Shown here one piece after another: positions 15,173 through 23,558 of a stretch of DNA of 64,000 nt (within the stretch, counting starts at the first letter, position 1; each line of letters starts with the position of its first letter). Position numbers and translations under genes: made by a program. The stretch is from an uncultured Clostridia bacterium (lineage in GTDB: Bacteria; Bacillota; Clostridia; Oscillospirales; Acutalibacteraceae): the NCBI GenBank assembly GCA_947627345.1, contig CANQVS010000002.1:62001-126000 (forward strand). The letters are read 5' to 3'. Below the pieces are notes generated by a model. The model saw nothing but the letters and a program-made list of their open reading frames with translations. It ran no database searches and was not told the DNA's origin.

Positions 15173-17362
15173 ATGAAGCAACCAAAACAAATCATAAAAA
15201 GGATTGTTGACCTTGCCATGATCGTTCTTTTGCCACTTTTGATGGCGGAGGTAATCATCGGGCAGGAAATTCATGAATGGCTTGGCACCGTTATTCTGGC
15301 GCTGTTTGCGACGCACCATCTTCTGAATCTGGGTTGGTGGAAAGGCTTACCCAAAGGAAAGTACACCCCGTCCCGCGCAATTAGCACGGCGTTTGACCTG
15401 CTGCTCCTGCTGGATATGATTGCATTGTGCGTCAGCGGTGTCATGATGTCGGGATTTGTTTTAAGCTTTCTGCACTTAAGCGGTGGTATGATTTTGGCAC
15501 GACAGCTTCACCTGTTTTCCTCCTATTGGGGACTGATCCTCATGTCGACCCACCTTGGGATTCACATTGAGCAATTCCTCCCGCTTTTCCGAAAGCTGTT
15601 CCGCCTATCCGAAAAGAACGTTGCAAGAACGTGGATCTTACGGATTGCTGCCACTGTCCTGTCTGTGTACGGACTCTACGCATTTATCACGCAGCACATT
15701 ACAGATTATCTCTTTATGCAAACTCATTTCGTAATGTTCGACGAGACAAAAGCGGCGGCCTGCTATTTTACCGAAACTGTCGCCATTATGTGCCTGTTCG
15801 TAGTGTCGGCATATTACATAAACAAGTTGCTCCGCAAGTCCATCAGGAAATACGAAAAGGAACGCTCAAACGGACGGATCCCCAAAGCCGTGGCTTTCCT
15901 CGTTCCGGCGCTTGTCTGTGTCTTTGTCGTGGTCGGACTGAACCTGTCTTCGCAAAGCGAGCCGTGGCAAGGAAATTCCACAGACTCCTCGGTTGAGAAT
16001 GGAGCAGACCCATCAAAGCCAAGTCAACCTGATGGACAGACTGCACCCGAGGAGGACGGCTTTGTGCTAATCAAAGGAGGAAGTTTTGCGATGGGCAGCC
16101 CGGAGGACGAACCGTGGCGTTCGTCAGACGAAACACAGCACACTGTGGCGGTCAGCGATTTTTACATGAGTCCCTATGAGGTCAGGCAGAGCGAATATGT
16201 GGCAGTAATGGGTAGTAATCCCTCCAACTTCAGCGGGGACAATCTGCCGGTGGAGAATGTGTCGTGGCTGGATGCCATCACGTTCTGTAATGCACGCAGT
16301 GAAAAAGAAAATCTCACGCCCGCCTATGCCGTTGACGGCGAAACCGTCACATGGGATAGGAGCGCAAACGGCTACCGTTTGCCTACTGAAGCGGAATGGG
16401 AATATGCCTGCCGCGCCGGAACGACGACGCCCTTCAACACCGAAACCTCCATAAGCTCGGATGAATCCAACTACTACGGCCATTATCCATACGAGATTGA
16501 GGACAACTATTTTTCGCAGGGTGATCTCAAAACGAAGCCCGGTGAGTACCGGCAGACCACGGTTGCCGTGGACAGTTTTTCTCCCAATGCGTGGGGGCTT
16601 TACAATATGCACGGCAATGTCAGCGAATGGGTATGGGACTGCTATGGCGAATATGATACATCACTTGATACCGATCCCACCGGTTCGCAAACCGGGACGA
16701 GGCGTGTCTATCGTGGTGGCGGTTGGAATGATTTTGCCAAAAATATGCGCTCTGCCTACCGAGCCACTTTGCCGGAGGACAAGGGTAGCTTCAATTTAGG
16801 AATCCGGCTTGTACGGGGCGCCGTAAACGGCACAGGAAACATTGTCAGCACCCGGACGGGAAAGAAAAACAAAAACGGAGGCAAAGTGCTGATTGCGTTC
16901 TTCTCCTGGGGAGGCAACACAAGAGACATTGCGGAGAAAATACAGTCTCAAACCGGCGCTGACTTCTTTGAGATCGAACTTGTGACACCTTATTCCACCG
17001 ACTACAACACCGTACTCGACCAGGCGCAGCACGATCAGAACATTCAGGCACGGCCGGAGATCAAGAATCAGGTGGAAAATTTTGAGCAGTATGACACCAT
17101 CCTGCTCGGGTATCCCAACTGGTGGGCGTCCATCCCCATGCCTATTGCCTCTTTCCTGGAGAAATATGATTTTTCAGGCAAAACGATTATTCCGTTTTGC
17201 TCCCACGGGGGCGGGCGCTTCGGACAGAGCCTTACGGCGATTACAAAGCTTGTTCCCGATGCGGTTATGGGCGAACCCCTGTCTGTCCATTACTCAGGCG
17301 ACAGCAGTCTAACGGACGATATAGCCGCGTGGCTGGAAACCAATTATATTCCTACAAAATGA
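15173..17362 (+). CDS. Membrane / FGE-fold / flavodoxin fusion protein
   Basis: 729 residues in three parts. Residues 1-230 resemble DUF4405, a cytochrome b561-like bundle; His48, His49, His127 and His131 lie in helices and could bind heme. A seventh helix (about 238-258) precedes a Pro/Ser-rich linker. About 295-548 is a formylglycine-generating-enzyme (SUMF1) domain, with FVLIKGGSFAMGSPEDE, RLPTEAEWEYACRAG, MHGNVSEWVWD and RGGGWNDF. The active enzyme's C-terminal Cys pair is absent, so catalysis is unlikely. About 570-725 is a flavodoxin (FFSWGGNTRDIAEK, YPNWWASIP). By positive-inside counting the last two domains face outward. A 112-bp gap with an imperfect hairpin separates it from the lipoprotein gene. 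Proposed role: passing electrons from membrane heme to an outer flavodoxin. Confidence 0.82.
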   Translation: MKQPKQIIKRIVDLAMIVLLPLLMAEVIIGQEIHEWLGTVILALFATHHLLNLGWWKGLPKGKYTPSRAISTAFDLLLLLDMIALCVSGVMMSGFVLSFLHLSGGMILARQLHLFSSYWGLILMSTHLGIHIEQFLPLFRKLFRLSEKNVARTWILRIAATVLSVYGLYAFITQHITDYLFMQTHFVMFDETKAAACYFTETVAIMCLFVVSAYYINKLLRKSIRKYEKERSNGRIPKAVAFLVPALVCVFVVVGLNLSSQSEPWQGNSTDSSVENGADPSKPSQPDGQTAPEEDGFVLIKGGSFAMGSPEDEPWRSSDETQHTVAVSDFYMSPYEVRQSEYVAVMGSNPSNFSGDNLPVENVSWLDAITFCNARSEKENLTPAYAVDGETVTWDRSANGYRLPTEAEWEYACRAGTTTPFNTETSISSDESNYYGHYPYEIEDNYFSQGDLKTKPGEYRQTTVAVDSFSPNAWGLYNMHGNVSEWVWDCYGEYDTSLDTDPTGSQTGTRRVYRGGGWNDFAKNMRSAYRATLPEDKGSFNLGIRLVRGAVNGTGNIVSTRTGKKNKNGGKVLIAFFSWGGNTRDIAEKIQSQTGADFFEIELVTPYSTDYNTVLDQAQHDQNIQARPEIKNQVENFEQYDTILLGYPNWWASIPMPIASFLEKYDFSGKTIIPFCSHGGGRFGQSLTAITKLVPDAVMGEPLSVHYSGDSSLTDDIAAWLETNYIPTK

Positions 17363-17463
17363 TTGAGGTATTGAATTATGAAGAAGCATTATCATTTCTT
17401 GAATTTCTACAAATAGGATAGGTTGTCATAAGTTAATACTGGCGATTCTCTGTATGGCAGGTA

Positions 17464-17613
17464 TCAATTATAAATCAAATCGGCATTTATAATTTCTGTC
17501 TCTTGTTTTCGGATTTTGTTCATCCGCGCTATCCACGCTATTTGGTTTTGTGCTTTGAGTGTTTCGGTTACGCCCTCACGCTCTGCCATATGTTTTACCA
17601 ACTGAGAAAACAT
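17464..17613 (-). pseudogene. C-terminal remnant of a TnpV-like transposon protein
   Basis: Forty-nine codons on the minus strand read MFSQLVKHMAEREG and on to AQNQIAWIARMNKIR, ending with IINADLIYN. This fits the C-terminus of TnpV-family proteins carried by conjugative and mobilisable elements of Firmicutes (E-G-V-T-E-x-L-K-A-x-N-x-x-x-W-x-x-x-M-N-x-I-R). The upstream part is gone or frameshifted. It lies 100 bp beyond the last gene of the flavodoxin operon. The rest of 17363-17713 shows only a short open stretch after 17359 that I cannot assign. Confidence 0.6.
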
Positions 17614-17713
17614 TTTATCATTTTTTCAGTATTTTATTTTAAATTTATAAAAAGAATTAAGAATAGGGGAGGAATTATTTGAGCATAATACTACAAGAAA
17701 GCGAGGCAGTATT

Positions 17714-18382
17714 ATGTTTAAACACGAAAAACAACTTTTTCATCCCGTATCAGTTGAACGTCCAAATCCGCAGTACGCGGCGCTTCTCCAGGAACAGCTC
17801 GGAGGTGCTAACGGTGAGTTAAAAGCAGCACTCCAGTATATGTCGCAAAGCTTTAGAATTAAAGACCAGGAAATTAAAGACTTGTTTCTTGATATTGCGG
17901 CAGAGGAGTTAGGTCATATGGAGATGGTTGCGACCACAATAAATATGCTTAACGGCCACGATGTTGACGCTGCAACCGTTCCCGCGGGCGAGATACAGTC
18001 CCATGTCCTCTTAGGTTTAAATCCTGGTCTTATTAATGCGTCAGGATATTCGTGGACAGGCGACTATGTAAGCGTCACGGGCGATTTATGTGCGGATTTA
18101 CTTTCAAATATAGCGTCCGAACAGAGAGCAAAGGTAGTTTACGAATACCTTTACAGACAAATTGATGACAAAAAGGTCAAGGAAACAATAGATTTTCTAT
18201 TAAACAGAGAAGAAGCCCACAACCAGATGTTCAGAGACGCATTTAACAAGGTGCAGAACAGCGGTTCAAATCAGGATTTCGGCACAACAAAAGCGGCGAA
18301 GATGTATTTCAGTATGTCTGAACCATCGCCTGCTGACAGTCCATTCACTAATACAGATGTAAAACCGCCTTCATTTAATTAG
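17714..18382 (+). CDS. Manganese catalase
   Basis: 222 residues, di-manganese catalase of the ferritin-like superfamily (CotJC relatives). It dismutates hydrogen peroxide without heme. Metal ligands are visible: Glu35 in NGELKAAL, Glu65 and His68 in AAEELGHME, Glu136 in IASEQRAKV and His169 in NREEAHN. The length equals the short CotJC-type proteins, so it could be a spore-coat-associated or a cytosolic enzyme; no signal peptide is present. AT-rich composition matches the chromosome, so the foreign segment has ended. The ribosome site is weak (GCGAGGCAG before the ATG). Confidence 0.93.
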   Translation: MFKHEKQLFHPVSVERPNPQYAALLQEQLGGANGELKAALQYMSQSFRIKDQEIKDLFLDIAAEELGHMEMVATTINMLNGHDVDAATVPAGEIQSHVLLGLNPGLINASGYSWTGDYVSVTGDLCADLLSNIASEQRAKVVYEYLYRQIDDKKVKETIDFLLNREEAHNQMFRDAFNKVQNSGSNQDFGTTKAAKMYFSMSEPSPADSPFTNTDVKPPSFN

Positions 18383-18392
18383 TATATAATTA

Positions 18393-18437
18393 AAACCGTA
18401 TCAGATTAATTGACGAAAATCTGATACGGTTTGTTTT
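18393..18437 (+). terminator. Terminator after manganese catalase
   Basis: Perfect 15-bp stem AAACCGTATCAGATT / AATCTGATACGGTTT, 10-base loop, followed by GTTTTATTT. Confidence 0.85.
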
Positions 18438-18502
18438 ATTTATAAAAGGTTGATAATGAATATAATTTAAATGAAATGATAGACCGTTTATCTTTTTTAA
18501 AT

Positions 18503-19252
18503 TTATTGATAATCGGCTACATTGGCCCATCTCATAAGCAATTCCTGTTCTTCAGGAATTTTCTTAACAGATTGTGAAGCCGCGACTATCGGCATCCAGT
18601 TTTGCACAAGTTGTTTTGCGGTATCTGTTTTTCTGCAATATGTGTTAAGATACTTTTCCGCCAAATCTTCCTTGCCTTTAAGCGTAAGCATAAGGTATGT
18701 TCTTGCCGCGTCAGCCGCTCCGTTACCCTGTGTGACGTGCGCCCAGTCTATTATATAAGCGTCTCCTACAGGGGTTATAATGACGTTGCTCGGTACAAAA
18801 TCGCCGTGGCAAACCTTGTTATGCTTTTTCATACTGTTTACTCTGGTATGAAGTTCGTAGCGAGTAGTAGCGTCAAGTTCTGTATCGCTGATTTTTCTCT
18901 GCATTTTGTCGCGTAAATCGGTTAAAAGGGGAGAGCGCTTTGAAAGAATCTCAATCTGAATATCAACAAATTTCTCGATAAACTCATCAACCTTGTCAGG
19001 ATTTTCGTCAATAAGCTCTCCAAGAGTTTTACCCTCAATAAAATCGCTGACAATCGCCCATTTTCCGTCTATTTTAGTAACCTCGTGAATTTTAGGAATA
19101 TTAAGACCTATTTCCTCAACTCTTGCCTGATTAAGAGCCTCGTTTAAAACGGAGGCTTTTGAAAAGTTTTCGTCAAAAACCTTGATGGATTTGTCGCCAT
19201 CGCGGTAGATTTTTTTGCCTTTTGTTTCGTAAATAATGTTATCAAGTTTCAT
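18503..19252 (-). CDS. APH / choline-kinase-fold phosphotransferase
   Basis: About 249 residues with a small-molecule kinase fold. The catalytic loop is VCHGDFVPSNVII and the metal-binding segment is YIIDWAHVTQGN, both typical of aminoglycoside / choline phosphotransferase-like enzymes. The hinge is VSDFIEGKTLGELID. I prefer the ATG at 19252; the ORF track uses a GTG nine codons upstream, and neither has a perfect ribosome site. The substrate is not predictable, and nothing here shows antibiotic resistance. It sits alone between the catalase and adhE. Confidence 0.82.
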   Translation of the reverse strand: MKLDNIIYETKGKKIYRDGDKSIKVFDENFSKASVLNEALNQARVEEIGLNIPKIHEVTKIDGKWAIVSDFIEGKTLGELIDENPDKVDEFIEKFVDIQIEILSKRSPLLTDLRDKMQRKISDTELDATTRYELHTRVNSMKKHNKVCHGDFVPSNVIITPVGDAYIIDWAHVTQGNGAADAARTYLMLTLKGKEDLAEKYLNTYCRKTDTAKQLVQNWMPIVAASQSVKKIPEEQELLMRWANVADYQ

Positions 19253-19385
19253 TATGAATTCCAAAGCCTTTCCGCCCACAAATAGAGTTAATAATACCCA
19301 CAGCCTTATCGTGGGCAGATAAGGAGTGCGTAAAAGTGTTTTACGATTATAATTATGTCAAACGATTAAATCTAATTTTATTGGT

Positions 19386-22007
19386 TTAATTTTCTTTATA
19401 ATCCTTGCCGTAGTAAGCTTTTAGATACATCTCTTTTATCTCGCTCATAAGCGGATATCTCGGGTTAGCGCCTGTACACTGGTCGTCAAATGCCTGCTCT
19501 GTCATATTATCAAGAGTATCAAGGAAATATTTCTCATCGACGCCGTAATCGCGGATAGTTTCCTTAATTCCGATTCTCGATTTTAAATCGTTAATCGCAT
19601 TAATTAGGTTTTCTACGCTTTCGTCGTCGTTCTTTCCTTCAATTCCGAGATATTTTGAAATTTCAGCATAACGAGCCTTTGTATGAGGATAAGAGTATTG
19701 CGGAAATGTTCCCATTTTTGAAGGCGTTTCAGATGAGTTAAAGCGAATTACATACTCAAGCATAAGAGCGTTCGCAACACCGTGGGGAATATGGTGGAAA
19801 GCGCCGAGTTTATGCGCCATAGAATGGCACACACCGAGAAATGCGTTTGCAAATGCCATACCTGCCATTGTCGCGGCGTGGGCAACCTTTTCGCGGGCAT
19901 ACGGCTCGTTTTGACCGTTGTCATAGCAAGCAGGTAGATATTCAAAAATTATTTTAAGCGCCTTTAATGCAAGACCGTCCGTAAAATCTGTCGCAAGCAT
20001 AGCTACATATGCCTCTAACGCGTGTGATACAGCGTCAATACCCGAAGCGGCGGTAAGCCCCTTAGGACCGCTCATCATAAGGTCAGCGTCAACAATTGCC
20101 ATATCAGGCATAAGCTCATAGTCTGCGAGAGGATATTTCGTACCGTCGTTTTCGTCCGTGATAACAGCGAACGGAGTAACCTCTGAGCCTGTACCCGAAG
20201 ATGTGGGAACAGCAATAAACATCGCCTTTTCGCCCATTTTCGGGAATTTGTAAACTCTCTTTCTTATATCGCTGAATCTCATAGCCATATCAGCAAAGTC
20301 AGCCTCGGGATGTTCATAAAGAACCCACATTATTTTACCCGCGTCCATAGCCGAACCGCCTCCGAGAGCGATTATAACATCGGGTTGAAATGCAGTCATA
20401 GCCGCCGCTCCCTCCTTAGCGGAAGCGAGGGTCGGGTCAGGCTGAACGTCAAAGAAAGTCGTGTGGGTAATGCCCATCTTATCAAGCTCATCCGTGATAC
20501 ACTTTGTGTAACCGTTGTTGTATAAAAATTCATCTGTAACGATAAATGCCTTTTTCTTTCCCAAATCATCTTTAAGCTCTTTAAGAGCGATGGGAAGACA
20601 GCCTTTTTTAATGTAAACCTTTTCGGGAGCCCTGAACCAAAGCATATTTTCTCTCCTCTCGGCAACTGTTTTAATGTTAAGCAAATGTTTACAACCTACG
20701 TTTTCACTGACGGAATTTCCTCCCCACGAACCGCATCCGAGCGTAAGCGACGGATTGAGGTCAAAGTTGTAAAGGTCGCCGATACCGCCGTGTGAGGACG
20801 GGGTATTTACAAGAATACGGCAGGTTTTCATTCTCTTAGAGAATTCATCAAGTTTTTCTTTTTCAGTAATCGGATTTAAATAAATTGATGACGTGTGTCC
20901 GAAACCGCCGTCAGCAATAAGCTGTTCTGCTTTTTTCAAAGCGTCCTCGAAGTTTTCCGATTTATACATAGCGAGTACAGGTGAGAGTTTTTCGTGCGCA
21001 AATTCTTCGCTGATGTTGACACTGCTCACTTCTCCAATTAGAATTTTTGTATTCTCGGGAACATTAATTCCCGCAAGCTTGGCTATATTATAAGCGGACT
21101 GACCGACAATTTTAGCGTTGAGCGCGCCGTTAATGATGATAGTTTTTCTAACCTTGTCGATTTCATCTTTAGAAAGGATGTGACAGCCTCTGTCCTTAAA
21201 TTCCTTTTTAACCTTGGAGTAAATGCTTTTGTCAACAATAACGCTCTGTTCAGAAGCGCAAATCATACCGTTGTCAAAGGTTTTAGAATGGATAACGGAG
21301 TTGACCGCCACGAGTATGTCGGCTGACGAGTCAATGATTGCGGGAGTATTTCCCGCGCCGACTCCTAAAGCGGGTTTGCCCGACGAATAAGCCGCCTTAA
21401 CCATTCCGGGACCGCCGGTTGCAAGAATTGTATCAGCCTCAGCCATAACAAGGTTTGTCATTTCGAGCGAGGGAACGTCAATCCAGGATATAATATCCTC
21501 GGGGGCGCCTGCTTTTACGGCAGACTCCAATACAATCTTTGCCGCTTCAATCGTACTTTTTTTAGCGCGCGGGTGAGGGGAGATGATGATGCCGTTTCTT
21601 GTTTTAAGGGCTATTAGACATTTAAATATAGCGGTAGATGTAGGATTGGTAGTGGGAATAACAGCGGCTATAACGCCGATAGGCTCCGCAATTCGTTTTG
21701 TGCCCATAGAAGCGTTTTCTTCAATAACTCCGCAGGTTTTAGCGTCTTTATATTTGTTGTAAATGTATTCGGAAGCGTAGTGGTTTTTAATAACCTTATC
21801 TTCTACAATTCCCATTCCTGTTTCTTCAACAGCCAATTTTGCAAGCGGAATTCTCTGCTTGTTAGCGGCAGTAGCAGCCGCGAGAAAAATTTTGTCAACC
21901 TGTTCCTGTGTGTAGGATGCATACTCCGCCTGCGCCTTTTTTACTCTTTTGAGAGCCTTTTCAAGCGAGGGAACGCTGTCAACTACAGCGTACTTTTTGG
22001 TACTCAT
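19386..22007 (-). CDS. adhE: Bifunctional acetaldehyde / alcohol dehydrogenase
   Basis: 873 residues, reducing acetyl-CoA to acetaldehyde and then ethanol with two NADH. The N-terminal aldehyde dehydrogenase half has its catalytic Cys in NGMICASEQSV. The C-terminal iron alcohol dehydrogenase half shows GGGSAMDAGK, then metal ligands in DAVSHALEAY, GVCHSMAHKLGAFHH and IPHGVANALM. I start at the ATG at 22007: the GGAGG sits eight bases before it, overlapping the upstream ATG used in the track. It follows the LRR lipoprotein gene by 51 bp with no promoter between, so it is probably expressed from the Rex-type promoter at 22771. Confidence 0.97.
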   Translation of the reverse strand: MSTKKYAVVDSVPSLEKALKRVKKAQAEYASYTQEQVDKIFLAAATAANKQRIPLAKLAVEETGMGIVEDKVIKNHYASEYIYNKYKDAKTCGVIEENASMGTKRIAEPIGVIAAVIPTTNPTSTAIFKCLIALKTRNGIIISPHPRAKKSTIEAAKIVLESAVKAGAPEDIISWIDVPSLEMTNLVMAEADTILATGGPGMVKAAYSSGKPALGVGAGNTPAIIDSSADILVAVNSVIHSKTFDNGMICASEQSVIVDKSIYSKVKKEFKDRGCHILSKDEIDKVRKTIIINGALNAKIVGQSAYNIAKLAGINVPENTKILIGEVSSVNISEEFAHEKLSPVLAMYKSENFEDALKKAEQLIADGGFGHTSSIYLNPITEKEKLDEFSKRMKTCRILVNTPSSHGGIGDLYNFDLNPSLTLGCGSWGGNSVSENVGCKHLLNIKTVAERRENMLWFRAPEKVYIKKGCLPIALKELKDDLGKKKAFIVTDEFLYNNGYTKCITDELDKMGITHTTFFDVQPDPTLASAKEGAAAMTAFQPDVIIALGGGSAMDAGKIMWVLYEHPEADFADMAMRFSDIRKRVYKFPKMGEKAMFIAVPTSSGTGSEVTPFAVITDENDGTKYPLADYELMPDMAIVDADLMMSGPKGLTAASGIDAVSHALEAYVAMLATDFTDGLALKALKIIFEYLPACYDNGQNEPYAREKVAHAATMAGMAFANAFLGVCHSMAHKLGAFHHIPHGVANALMLEYVIRFNSSETPSKMGTFPQYSYPHTKARYAEISKYLGIEGKNDDESVENLINAINDLKSRIGIKETIRDYGVDEKYFLDTLDNMTEQAFDDQCTGANPRYPLMSEIKEMYLKAYYGKDYKEN

Positions 22008-22058
22008 AGATTTGACCTCCATAAAATTAAATATTACAATTCATATTTTGAATAATGC

Positions 22059-22748
22059 TTACTTATTTGAAAATTCGATTCCCTTCGATTTCGCGAATGT
22101 CTGTGCCTTAGAATTTTTAGGCGCAGTAATTTTTACTTCCGTGCTTGTGTTAAACGCGGTTTCCGCAATTTCGGTATTTTTACCGTTTATAATTACCTGT
22201 TCAAGAAAGCGACACTCGGCAAATGCGTATTCGTCAATTTTCTTCGTTGACTTTGGTATTTCAATTTTTTTCAAACCGCTTGCATCAAAGCTGTACATTC
22301 CGATTGTTTTAAGTTTTTTAGGAAGCTTTACCTCTTTAAGATTTGAGCAACCAGAAAAAGCATTTGTTCCGATGCTTTTAACGCTGTCGGGAATAGTTAC
22401 TTTTTCAAGCGCTGTGCTGAAAGCAAAAGCGTAGTCGTCAATTTTTTCAACTCCATCAGGAATTGTTACACTTTTGACTTTTGACATCTTAAACGAACTT
22501 CTGCCGACTTCCTTTACTTTTTTTCCCTTGTATTCAGAGGGAATTTCAATATTTTTCTTACCGTCTTTAAAATCCGATATGACAAGTGTTTTATCGCCTT
22601 GTTCGTTGTATCCGATTCCGTTTTTATCCGTGTACTGCGCTTGCGTGGCTGTAGGAAGTGAAACTGTTTTCGTTTCACCCGAACAACCCGCTAAAGAGAA
22701 AACTGAGATTAAAGCGATTATAATTAGGGAAAAAGTTAATTTTTTCAT
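22059..22748 (-). CDS. Leucine-rich repeat (BspA-like) lipoprotein
   Basis: 229 residues. The lipoprotein signal ends in SLAGCSG, so the protein is membrane-anchored outside. From about residue 65, LRR_5 / BspA-type repeats of about 23 residues recur (VTIPDGVEKIDDYAFAFS, VTIPDSVKSIGTNAFSGCS). Such repeats bind proteins or glycans; no ligand can be named. GGAGGG precedes the ATG. It is the first gene of a presumed operon with adhE, behind a Rex-type promoter, which is an unexpected setting for a surface protein. Confidence 0.88.
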   Translation of the reverse strand: MKKLTFSLIIIALISVFSLAGCSGETKTVSLPTATQAQYTDKNGIGYNEQGDKTLVISDFKDGKKNIEIPSEYKGKKVKEVGRSSFKMSKVKSVTIPDGVEKIDDYAFAFSTALEKVTIPDSVKSIGTNAFSGCSNLKEVKLPKKLKTIGMYSFDASGLKKIEIPKSTKKIDEYAFAECRFLEQVIINGKNTEIAETAFNTSTEVKITAPKNSKAQTFAKSKGIEFSNK

Positions 22749-22770
22749 TTTTTACATCCCTCCATAGTAT

Positions 22771-22799
22771 ATGGTAGCACATTGTTAAAAGTTTGTCAA
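22771..22799 (-). promoter_or_regulatory. Promoter of the LRR-adhE operon with overlapping Rex-like site
   Basis: Minus strand TTGACA (22799-22794), 17-bp spacer and TACCAT (22776-22771). The stretch TTGACAAACTTTTAACAA (22799-22782) covers the -35 and most of the spacer and looks like a second, weaker Rex site next to the perfect one at 22805. Confidence 0.75.
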
Positions 22800-22804
22800 T
22801 CTTT

Positions 22805-22822
22805 TTGTTAAATAATTAACAA
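22805..22822. promoter_or_regulatory. Rex operator
   Basis: TTGTTAAATAATTAACAA is a perfect match to the clostridial Rex consensus TTGTTAA-N4-TTAACAA. It lies five bases upstream of the -35 box. Rex, encoded at 54083-54715, releases DNA when NADH rises; adhE is a classical target in Firmicutes, so ethanol formation is probably switched on by excess NADH. Confidence 0.85.
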
Positions 22823-22978
22823 CTTTTAAACTGTATTTATTTAATGTTTATTATATAGAAAATACATTGTCTTATAATTGTATAAAGGAATATTATATAA
22901 ATCAAAATACAGATAATATGCTGTATTTAGAATATGTAATTTCCTAAAATAATTTTATTAAAAATTTAAAATCCAAGT

Positions 22979-23009
22979 AAAAAACCGCTCGTTAAACAAG
23001 CGGTTTTTT
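22979..23009 (-). terminator. Terminator after the PAP2 gene
   Basis: Stem AAAACCGCT / AGCGGTTTT with T runs on both strands, just beyond the PAP2 stop codon; can act both ways. The remaining AT-rich stretch 22823-22978 shows no gene. Confidence 0.75.
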
Positions 23010-23012
23010 ATT

Positions 23013-23522
23013 CTAAATAAGAAAAATACTGAAAATTCCGAGAATAATTGAGAATAATGCCCCGAAAACGACATCGCTTATGTAATGAACGCCCGCAAGA
23101 ACCCTTGATATGCAAATAAGCGTTCCAAAAACAGTTAACGTAATTCCGAGCGCTGTATTTAACGGAAAACAAACTGTTGCTATTATAAAAACGCTTGCCG
23201 AATGACGGCTGGGAAAGCTTTTTCCGACTGTGTTTTTTTTAATAAGCGGATTAATTTTAAGCGCCTCGTACGGACGCGGTCTGTTAATTATGCGTCTTAA
23301 AATTGTAACGCTTAAAAAAGCTGTTGCAGGTACTGTGAGTGTTCTTATAAATGCCTCTGCTTTCGCGTTATTTATCATATCCGTGAATGTCAGGATAAGC
23401 ATAAGCGGATAAATTACATAAACGGGATAGGGCAGATATTTATATATAATTCCTAAAAGGAAATATAATCTTTTATGTTTTCTAAAAAATATCTCAATTT
23501 TTCTGTATTTTTCTTCTGTCAT
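23013..23522 (-). CDS. PAP2-family membrane phosphatase
   Basis: 169 residues with about four to five transmembrane helices. The three acid phosphatase motifs are present: RRIINRPRP at 76-84, PSRHS at 104-108 and SRVLAGVHYISD at 139-150. Family members dephosphorylate undecaprenyl pyrophosphate or phosphatidic-type lipids at the membrane. The exact substrate is open; recycling of the cell-wall lipid carrier is the commonest role. It lies 36 bp downstream of asnB on the same strand and may be read with it. Confidence 0.9.
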   Translation of the reverse strand: MTEEKYRKIEIFFRKHKRLYFLLGIIYKYLPYPVYVIYPLMLILTFTDMINNAKAEAFIRTLTVPATAFLSVTILRRIINRPRPYEALKINPLIKKNTVGKSFPSRHSASVFIIATVCFPLNTALGITLTVFGTLICISRVLAGVHYISDVVFGALFSIILGIFSIFLI

Positions 23523-23558
23523 AAAATCACCGTGGTAATTTTATCACACTTATTTTAA

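Noticed and set aside
16057-16818. Active sulfatase-modifying enzyme
   Set aside because: The C-terminal cysteine pair is absent and no sulfatase gene is nearby.
17680-17810. TTG-started frame after GGGGAGGAATT before the catalase
   Set aside because: It overlaps the start of manganese catalase in another frame and ends in nonsense; the catalase frame is clearly the coding one.
18503-19252. Antibiotic-resistance kinase
   Set aside because: Only the general APH/choline kinase fold is visible, with nothing specific to aminoglycosides, so no resistance is claimed.
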